Source: UMGS1649 sp964481385
Lineage (GTDB): Bacteria > Bacillota > Clostridia > TANB77 > CAG-465
Length of the DNA: 19,962 nucleotides
Direction: 5' to 3'
NCBI GenBank assembly: GCA_964481385.1
Contig: CAYZTN010000019.1
Coordinates: 1 to 19,962 of the forward strand
Shown in pieces: positions 14,296 through 19,962 of this stretch (position 1 is its first letter; the number at the start of each line of letters is the position of its first letter). Made by a program: the position numbers and the translations under genes. Under the pieces are notes generated by a model, which had not been told where the DNA came from, searched no databases, and saw only the letters and a list, made by a program, of their open reading frames with translations.

Positions 14296-14348
14296 CTTTC
14301 GCCTCAAAAGACACTTTGCCTTAAAAGACACTTTGCCTTAAAAGACAC
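14293..14348. repeat. 17-bp tandem repeat beside the PBP2 stop codon
   Basis: One 18-base unit (ACACTTTCGCCTCAAAAG, 14293-14310) is followed by two identical 17-base units (ACACTTTGCCTTAAAAG, 14311-14344) and the start of a fourth (ACAC). The first unit begins inside the REP arm, so the array looks like an expansion of the REP flank. The array reaches the stop codon of the PBP2 gene. Confidence 0.8.
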
Positions 14349-16429
14349 TAAAAACTAATTCCTTGATAAGAAATATCTTGATTAGATTTTACACTATCTT
14401 CCTGCTTTTTTATACTATAGTATTCGTTTACTATATCCTTTGCAACATTTGCTGCATTTAGACCGCTTCCACCATGTTCTATTACAACAACAATTGCTAT
14501 TTCTGGATTATCTATTGGTGCATATCCGCCAAACAATGCGTTTGCGGAACCTTTTCCGACTTCTGCGGTACCTGTTTTTCCTGCAACTTCTACGCTGTTT
14601 CTGCCGAATACGTAATATGTTCCTCCTCCAGTCTCCATTGAACTACGTTCCATACCAGATAGAACCGTTTCTAGCGTTCCGTCTTTTAATTCTATCTTCG
14701 TAGAGTTTACCTTAACACCCGTCTTAGTTTCAATATACTCATTAAGTTCTGTATCTTCTACTGCACTGCTTGTTTCTCCAATACTTTTTATTAGCGTAAG
14801 GCGATTTTTAGTTCCGCCATTTGCAAGCGTTGCTATGTAGTTTACAAGCTCAACTGGTGTAAAGGAGTTATATGACTGTCCAATAGCTGCAGATAATGTA
14901 TCTCCCAAGTACCAATCTACGTCTTGAGTTCCTGCAATTGTTCCTGTTGATTCTGTAAGTTCAATTCCTGTTTTACTACTTAAACCGAACATCATAGCAT
15001 ATTCTACTAATGTTTTTATTCCTACACGTCTTCCCACTTCATAAAAATAGCAATTACAAGATACCTTTATTGCATCTGATACGTTTATATACCCATGCGT
15101 TCTGCGGTAATCTGTATATATCCAACATACTGGGTTATAGCTATACGGATAAACACCCGTATCCTCTATAAGCTCTGTAGCTGTAATTTTGCCAGTTTCA
15201 AGGCCTGCTATAGCAGATAACATTTTAAATGTAGAACCTGGCGAATATGTTCCTTGTGTTGCTCTATTGAACATAGGAATATTCGGATCATCATTTATTT
15301 TCTTCCAATCGCTGTAAGATATTCCAGATATAAACAAATTAGGGTCATATGACGGATAACTTACAAGTGACAGTACTTCTCCTGTATTTACATTGGTTAT
15401 TACAACCGTTCCTGCACTTGCGTCAGTATACTTACCATTTTTTTCTTTTTGCAATGCTTTAATTTCTTTTTCCAAAGCTTCTTGTGCAATCTTTTGCAAC
15501 CTATAATCTAGTGTAAGTGTAACGTCTTTTCCACTTACTGCTTGTTCGTACACATACTCATATGTTGCAGTTCCAGATGAATTTATTTCTGTTCTAACTT
15601 TACCGTTTTTTCCTTTTAAATAATATTCTAAAAATGACTCCAAGCCCGTTTTTCCAATAATGCTATTTTGTGAATAACCTTCGTCTTTTAAGCTTGCATA
15701 TTCGTCTGCACTTATTGAGGATACGTAACCTAACACATGTGCTAAGTTTTCTCCATAGCTATAATACCTTTTTGGAGACGCTAAAACAACTACGCCACCT
15801 AATTCATTCTTAATCTCTTCTATATATGCCATTGTCTCGTAAGACACGTTATTTGCAAGTGTCACATATGTAAATAACGAATAACTATTTCTTGTTATTT
15901 CATACCTTAAGTTAATTATTTTTAACTTTTCTGCTAGGCTTAAGTTCTCTTCTATTTCATATCTTTCGCAAAGTTTTTCTAAAGCTTGTTCAAATGTAAC
16001 GCTATCTTCAAAGTTATATGTTTTCAAAAACTTTTCTTTAGCACTATCTGAAACAAAGTCAAAACCATCAATGGTCATTGGTAAATTAGATATAACTTTA
16101 TCTTTATTCTTCTCTATAATATTTGTAACTGTAAGTAAAACTTCATTTAGCTTTTTGTTCGTAATGCTTGTATCATATATAACTACGTCATAACCAATCT
16201 TACTACTTGCAAGCACGACACCATTTCTATCATATATGTTACCTCTTGCAGCAACACTTGCAGTTGTTCTTACCATTTTGTTTTGTGAAAGCTCTCTATA
16301 TTCGCTACCGTTTATTATTTGCAAATTAAAAAGCCTTAGTAAAAAAACAAAGGAGATAACCAAAAGTAACGTTTTAATTACAAGATTTCTGTCGTTAAAA
16401 AAGCTTGTTATTTTTTCTTTTAATGTCAC
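14348..16429 (-). CDS. mrdA: Penicillin-binding protein 2, elongasome transpeptidase
   Basis: 693 aa class B PBP. It cross-links side-wall peptidoglycan with MreBCD and RodA. A membrane anchor (about 17-36) is followed by the dimerisation domain (ARGNIYDRNGVVLA) and the transpeptidase domain with Ser399-Thr-Phe-Lys402, SCN at 457-459 and KTG at 618-620. There are no PASTA repeats, which argues against SpoVD, and mreD directly upstream supports PBP2. The start is GTG with GGAGG eight bases upstream; an ATG at 16436 is out of frame. It is the last gene of the operon. Confidence 0.93.
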   Translation of the reverse strand: MTLKEKITSFFNDRNLVIKTLLLVISFVFLLRLFNLQIINGSEYRELSQNKMVRTTASVAARGNIYDRNGVVLASSKIGYDVVIYDTSITNKKLNEVLLTVTNIIEKNKDKVISNLPMTIDGFDFVSDSAKEKFLKTYNFEDSVTFEQALEKLCERYEIEENLSLAEKLKIINLRYEITRNSYSLFTYVTLANNVSYETMAYIEEIKNELGGVVVLASPKRYYSYGENLAHVLGYVSSISADEYASLKDEGYSQNSIIGKTGLESFLEYYLKGKNGKVRTEINSSGTATYEYVYEQAVSGKDVTLTLDYRLQKIAQEALEKEIKALQKEKNGKYTDASAGTVVITNVNTGEVLSLVSYPSYDPNLFISGISYSDWKKINDDPNIPMFNRATQGTYSPGSTFKMLSAIAGLETGKITATELIEDTGVYPYSYNPVCWIYTDYRRTHGYINVSDAIKVSCNCYFYEVGRRVGIKTLVEYAMMFGLSSKTGIELTESTGTIAGTQDVDWYLGDTLSAAIGQSYNSFTPVELVNYIATLANGGTKNRLTLIKSIGETSSAVEDTELNEYIETKTGVKVNSTKIELKDGTLETVLSGMERSSMETGGGTYYVFGRNSVEVAGKTGTAEVGKGSANALFGGYAPIDNPEIAIVVVIEHGGSGLNAANVAKDIVNEYYSIKKQEDSVKSNQDISYQGISF

Positions 16430-16449
16430 TTTTCATTCCTCCTTTTATT

Positions 16450-16938
16450 CTATTCTTCAGATAAATTCTTAAATATTTTCTTGCACAAAAGTATTAGTGG
16501 TATAGCTAAAACTGACTCTTTTAAACACATAAAAAGCGCGCTAAATACATTTTTGAAGTTACCTTGTCCTATACCGTCAAATAGCCAAAATATTATACCA
16601 GTGGTAAGTACAGAAATTAGCATAACTACTATTACTAAACCTATACTTTGTTTATTATATAACTTGGAAGTATATATAATTAATGCCATTATACTTAAGT
16701 AGGTTACAAGTCCTTTTCCTATGCTATACGTAAACATTACATCAGATAAAAGTCCAATTACAAATACAAATGGAATTGTGATGTTTGGCTTTACCCAAAT
16801 AGCTAAAGCAACGGTTAACACTAAGAAAAGATTTACTTTTATACCAAAAAAAGTTAAATTGTTTGCTACGTAAATTTGTAATATAAACGTTAAAACAACA
16901 ATTAATGCTATTATTAAAACCTTGGTAATATCTTTCAT
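16450..16938 (-). CDS. mreD: Rod shape-determining protein MreD
   Basis: 162 aa, nearly all hydrophobic, with about five membrane segments and the MreD-like opening ILQIYVANNLTFFGIKVNLFLVLTVALAIW. It links MreC to the elongasome in the cytoplasmic membrane. It sits ten bases after mreC and 20 bases before the PBP2 gene, the usual mreBCD-pbp2 order. Confidence 0.92.
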   Translation of the reverse strand: MKDITKVLIIALIVVLTFILQIYVANNLTFFGIKVNLFLVLTVALAIWVKPNITIPFVFVIGLLSDVMFTYSIGKGLVTYLSIMALIIYTSKLYNKQSIGLVIVVMLISVLTTGIIFWLFDGIGQGNFKNVFSALFMCLKESVLAIPLILLCKKIFKNLSEE

Positions 16939-16948
16939 ATGCCTACCT

Positions 16949-17644
16949 CTACTCTGTTATAACCGCAACAAAATCTAGCGATTCAAAATCTGTATAAGGC
17001 TTAATTACAGCATATCTGTCTATATTGTTTTTAGAGTTCACCACTTCGACTATTTCTCCTATCACAAGTCCTTTTTCATACATTGTACCAATTCCTGATG
17101 TATATATCTTTTCTCCCACAGAAAGCTCTGTTGTAATTGGCAAATTAGTAAGCTTCATTTTGCAACTTTCTTTTAAATCGAAGTCTCCTTTTGCTAATGC
17201 TAAAGCGTTAACTGTAGATATCTCGACACTAACTGACGTATTAGGATCAAGTATTGTAGTAACTTCACTTGTAGCTCCAGTAACTTTCGAAACGTAGCCT
17301 ACCAGACCATTCGCAGATATAACCGTTGACTTTTCTTTTACACCATCTTTTGCCCCTTTATTTATTACAAACGTTTCATTCCAATTTGAATAATCTCTTA
17401 AAATTACATTTGCATATATTTTGGAAAAGTGGTTGTATTTTTCTTCCATCTTAAGCGCTTCTCTTAAGCTTTCGTTTTCTACTTCTATTTTTTGCATTTC
17501 GACTATTTTTAGTTTTGCTTCATCTAGTTCTTGCTTTAATGCACTATTTTCTTCGTTTATTTTTTGTATATCTGAAAAATAGTTTTTACCATCAGTTATT
17601 ACTCCTTTTACCGTGCTTGCTACAACGTTTACTCCGTGAAACAA
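16949..17644 (-). pseudogene. mreC: mreC, main body, separated from its N-terminus by a frameshift
   Basis: The frame from 17644 to 16949 encodes residues after the membrane anchor of MreC. It has a coiled coil (about 25-65 of this fragment, KINEENSALKQELDEAKLKIVEMQ), then the periplasmic beta domain with VILRDYSNWNETFVINKGAKDGV, ANGLVGYVSKV, TTILDPNTSVSV and SGIGTMYEKGLVIGEIVEV. All of these are MreC hallmarks and are undamaged. No good start exists: the TTG at 17644 has GGAG only three bases away. The anchor lies in another frame (17592-17792). Taken together, 16949-17792 is 844 bases, one more than 281 codons, which fits one extra base. Either a real mutation or a sequencing error. Confidence 0.85.
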
Positions 17645-17792
17645 CGGCTCCAGATATATCAGATAATATAGGTAATTTCATTTGTGCAAGTAAATATATT
17701 GAAAGAATAACTGCAATTACAATTATTACAATTTGAAATATTCTACTATTTTTCTTGCGTTTTAACTTCCTTGAATTACCTATATAATTCAT
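17592..17792 (-). pseudogene. mreC: mreC, N-terminal membrane-anchor fragment
   Basis: 66-codon frame beginning at an ATG with GAGGTG five bases upstream. It encodes a basic cytoplasmic tail (RKLKRKKNSR), a membrane helix (about 18-36) and the first extracytoplasmic residues LPILSDISG, then about 15 out-of-frame residues (SRSKRCSKHGKRSNN) before TGA. The other frame supplies the expected continuation EPLFHGVNVVAS. The switch must lie near 17648-17655, because the main-body frame has a TGA a few codons further upstream. Removing one G from the GGAG at 17648-17651 would join them as ...DIS-EPLFHG.... Confidence 0.8.
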
Positions 17793-17805
17793 AACTGCAC
17801 CTCAC

Positions 17806-18816
17806 TTATTTTCTTTTATTTGTTTTTTTCATAAATTCAATGTTTCTAATTACTTTTTCAATGCCTTTTATTGTACATTCTGTTGGATTATCTGCTATTA
17901 CTACTGGCAGACCAGTTGTATTAGTTATTAATCTGTCTATATCTTTTATATATGCTCCTCCACCACAAACACATATACCATTTTTGACAATGTCTGAAGC
18001 AAGTTCTGGTGGTGTTTTTTCTAAAGTTATGTTTATTAGTTTTACTATTTCTTGCAAAGTAGATGTAATAGCGTCACTTACATCATCTGTTGATACTTCA
18101 ATTACATCTGGGAGTCCTGTTAAAATGTTTCTTCCTTTTACTTGAAGTTTTTCTTTTGCCATTATTGTTATAGCTGTACCAAGTGTTGTTTTAATTTCTT
18201 CGGCAGCTACTTCTCCTACTAATATGTTATATTTTCCACGAATATATTCAATAATATTTTTATCCATAGTATCTCCACCGATTCTTATGGAGTTTGAAAC
18301 TACAATTCCACCCATGGATAAAACAGATACTTCCGTTGTTCCGCCGCCAATATCTAATATCATTTTTCCTTCTGCCACATCTATATTCATGCCACATCCA
18401 ATAGCGGACGCTACAGATTTTTCTATTGTATAAACTTCTTTTGCTCCAGCGTTATATGTAATTTGCTCAACAGCTTGTCTTTCTACATCTGTTATTCCTA
18501 CAGGTACTGAAATTAAAGCTCTTACCTTAGTAAATATATTTTTTCCAATCCCCTCAGATATACATTTACGAATTAACTTTTCTGCACCATCTAGATTAGA
18601 TATAGCTCCTGCAACTATCGGACGTATAGCAGAAATGTTTTCAGGTGTTCTTCCAAGCATTTCGCGTGCTTCGTTTCCAACTGAAATAATTTCTCCTGTT
18701 ATATCATTTGCTGCAACAACTGTAGGCCCAGAAAAAATAACACCTTTATCTTTAAGATAAATTGTGGTTTTTGTCGTACCTAAGTCAATACCTATATCCT
18801 TTACAAAAAAATTCAT
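17806..18816 (-). CDS. mreB: Rod shape-determining protein MreB
   Basis: 336 aa actin-like ATPase that forms membrane filaments guiding side-wall synthesis. Phosphate-binding loops are DLGTT (11-15) and DIGGGT (155-160); the adenosine region is CVCGGGAYIKDID. NISAIRPIVAGAI and IRIGGDTMDKNIIEYIRGKYN follow the family pattern. At residues 131-134 it reads IEKS where most MreB proteins have IEEP; the first Glu is kept. Its ATG overlaps the radC stop codon (ATGA), and mreC follows after 13 bases. Mbl/MreBH paralogues are alternatives, but the radC-mreB-mreC order favours MreB. Confidence 0.94.
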   Translation of the reverse strand: MNFFVKDIGIDLGTTKTTIYLKDKGVIFSGPTVVAANDITGEIISVGNEAREMLGRTPENISAIRPIVAGAISNLDGAEKLIRKCISEGIGKNIFTKVRALISVPVGITDVERQAVEQITYNAGAKEVYTIEKSVASAIGCGMNIDVAEGKMILDIGGGTTEVSVLSMGGIVVSNSIRIGGDTMDKNIIEYIRGKYNILVGEVAAEEIKTTLGTAITIMAKEKLQVKGRNILTGLPDVIEVSTDDVSDAITSTLQEIVKLINITLEKTPPELASDIVKNGICVCGGGAYIKDIDRLITNTTGLPVVIADNPTECTIKGIEKVIRNIEFMKKTNKRK

Positions 18817-19538
18817 AACAATCTTCCTCCAACAAAAATTTTAGGTTCAATTTCTCTAATACTTGTATACTTTCCTTTTCCAATTACTATATGATCTTTA
18901 AGCTCTATATCAAAAGGAGCGACCGCTTCAAATATTTTCTTTGTAAATGTTATATCCTGCTTACTAGGTGTACAGTCACCACTTGGGTGATTATGTACAA
19001 GTATTATACCAGAAGCCATTTGTTTTATTGGCTCACTTAAAATTTCTTTTACCGAAACTGAAACTGTATTTATAGCTCCTTTAGCTAGAACTACAATAGA
19101 TTTTATAGTGTTTTTTATGTCTAATATAACAACTCGCATTTCTTCTTTCTCAAGCTTACTCATTTCTGCACCTAACACATCATAAACATCTTTTGGTGTT
19201 GTTATTTTGCAAATTAACTTATCTGACCTTGCAATTCTATTTGCAAGCTCTATTATTGCTTTTATTTGAACAGCTTTAATTTTTCCAATTCCACTATGCT
19301 GCATAAGCTCGTCAATAGAGGCAGACGCCAGATATTCAAAGCCAGATAAACCAGAACTATGTTTAGATAGTAGCTGCTTAGAAAGTTCTAAACAATTATT
19401 ATCCTTTGTCCCTGTTTTTATAACCATGGCAAGAAGTTCTGAGTCCGACATAACACTACTTCCATATTTTAAATACTTCTCGTATGGCCTGTCTGCTAGT
19501 GGCAGCTCTTTTACCGTAAGAGAGTTATTTTTCTTCAA
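18813..19538 (-). CDS. radC: RadC-family JAB1/MPN protein
   Basis: 241 aa. N-terminal helix-hairpin-helix region (MQHSGIGKIKAVQIKA, about 79-94) and a C-terminal JAMM-type domain with Glu165 and HNHPSGDCTPSKQD, giving His182, His184 and Asp195 for zinc. Its biochemical role is uncertain despite the historical 'DNA repair' name. The start is TTG directly after the stop codon of the upstream gene, with AAAGG about 11 bases away. It overlaps mreB by four bases. radC next to mreB is common in Firmicutes. Confidence 0.94.
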   Translation of the reverse strand: MKKNNSLTVKELPLADRPYEKYLKYGSSVMSDSELLAMVIKTGTKDNNCLELSKQLLSKHSSGLSGFEYLASASIDELMQHSGIGKIKAVQIKAIIELANRIARSDKLICKITTPKDVYDVLGAEMSKLEKEEMRVVILDIKNTIKSIVVLAKGAINTVSVSVKEILSEPIKQMASGIILVHNHPSGDCTPSKQDITFTKKIFEAVAPFDIELKDHIVIGKGKYTSIREIEPKIFVGGRLL

Positions 19539-19787
19539 CTATTTAACAACCTTTTTTACTGCAAATAAAGCTAATACAAAACCTAAAATACTAGCTAAAT
19601 TTAATTTACACATGAAGCCGAAAGTAAGTTTTAAAAAGCCTAAATCTAAAACGACCGGCTCTGCCAAACCTAGTTCTTTTCCATATGATAAAAATTTTAA
19701 AAATGATACTTGCAATGCAAGTTCTCCTAAATATGACCCCAAAACAATTCCCATAAAGACTACCATTATTTTTATAAATGTTTTCAT
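19539..19787 (-). CDS. DUF4321-like small membrane protein
   Basis: 82 aa with two hydrophobic segments (about 4-20 and 60-78) around an amphipathic middle (LAEPVVLDLGFLKLTFGF). This matches the DUF4321 family that often precedes radC-mreB in Clostridia; its function is unknown. The ATG has GGAGG eight bases upstream, and a consensus promoter lies at 19817-19845. It is the first gene of the elongasome operon, so a link to cell-wall growth is suggested by context only. Confidence 0.75.
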   Translation of the reverse strand: MKTFIKIMVVFMGIVLGSYLGELALQVSFLKFLSYGKELGLAEPVVLDLGFLKLTFGFMCKLNLASILGFVLALFAVKKVVK

Positions 19788-19816
19788 CTTTGTTTCCTCC
19801 TTCGTAATACATGAAA

Positions 19817-19845
19817 ATTATATAATGAAACTTAAAATATTTCAA
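19817..19845 (-). promoter_or_regulatory. Sigma-A promoter of the DUF4321-radC-mreBCD-PBP2 operon
   Basis: On the minus strand: TTGAAA (19840-19845), a 17-base spacer and TATAAT (19817-19822), a perfect -10. It lies about 30 bases ahead of the first ATG. No other strong promoter is seen inside the operon down to the PBP2 gene. Confidence 0.8.
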
Positions 19846-19927
19846 CTATATTACAAAAATATGTCAAAAACAATTGCTATTTCATTTGTCACAAACTTAA
19901 CTCAAACTCAGGGTCATTTCATCGATT

Positions 19928-19943
19928 ATTACAAAATTGTAAT
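19928..19943. promoter_or_regulatory. 16-base inverted repeat at the window edge
   Basis: ATTACAA and TTGTAAT are perfect inverted copies around a two-base centre. It is the only marked symmetry in 19846-19962, which otherwise shows no gene. It could be an operator for a gene beyond the window or chance in AT-rich DNA. Confidence 0.25.
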
Positions 19944-19962
19944 ATTACGTCAAATGTGATAA

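Noticed and set aside
14293..14348. Second CRISPR-like array
   Set aside because: The 17-bp copies are head to tail with no unique spacers.
16949..17792. Programmed frameshifting in mreC
   Set aside because: The change needed is +1, and I see no slippery site with a stop codon, no stimulatory element, and no family precedent. Error or mutation is simpler.

Overview
The window is AT-rich chromosomal DNA from an endospore-forming, rod-shaped low-GC Gram-positive bacterium, most likely a member of the Clostridia. The evidence is a complete spoIIIA operon, a sleB-ypeB spore-germination pair, a Bacillus-type elongator tRNA-Met, strong Shine-Dalgarno sites and frequent TTG/GTG starts. Every protein gene reads leftward (minus strand); only the tRNA reads rightward. 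I cannot name the species.

Layout from left to right. (1) 1-114: half of a REP palindrome carrying the end of a small inserted element, plus a 10-bp tandem repeat. (2) 115-4911: spoIIIAH-AG-AF-AE-AD-AC-AB-AA, transcribed AA to AH, encoding the forespore-mother cell channel; a sigma-E-like promoter lies ahead of spoIIIAA. (3) 5068-5230: promoter, tRNA-Met and terminator on the plus strand, followed by a REP unit. (4) 5318-7806: a sigma-A promoter driving a cassette of a 42-aa peptide, a 510-aa charged coiled-coil protein and an SDR oxidoreductase, ending in a terminator. (5) 7810-9906: recG with its own consensus promoter. (6) 9939-13302: sleB, ypeB, a GerS/LolA-like membrane-anchored protein and mazF (ndoA), all in one direction, with a 330-bp REP-rich gap between ypeB and the GerS-like gene. 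(7) 13351-14348: a REP-associated tyrosine transposase (RAYT) between two REP units. (8) 14348-19845: the elongasome operon DUF4321-radC-mreB-mreC-mreD-PBP2, driven by a consensus promoter; mreC is broken by an apparent one-base frameshift.

The most unusual content is in the gaps between genes. A 27-bp palindromic REP family (arms about TGTCATTTG and CAAATGACA, 9-base centre like AAAACGTCC) occurs six times. Three copies are interrupted at the same place, the central 9 bases, by a non-coding element with imperfect 17-bp terminal inverted repeats. In the two complete cases the insert is 99 bp and the central 9 bases are duplicated as an exact target-site duplication. The window therefore shows a RAYT/REP system with a second, unrelated miniature transposon that repeatedly enters the loop of the REP hairpin.
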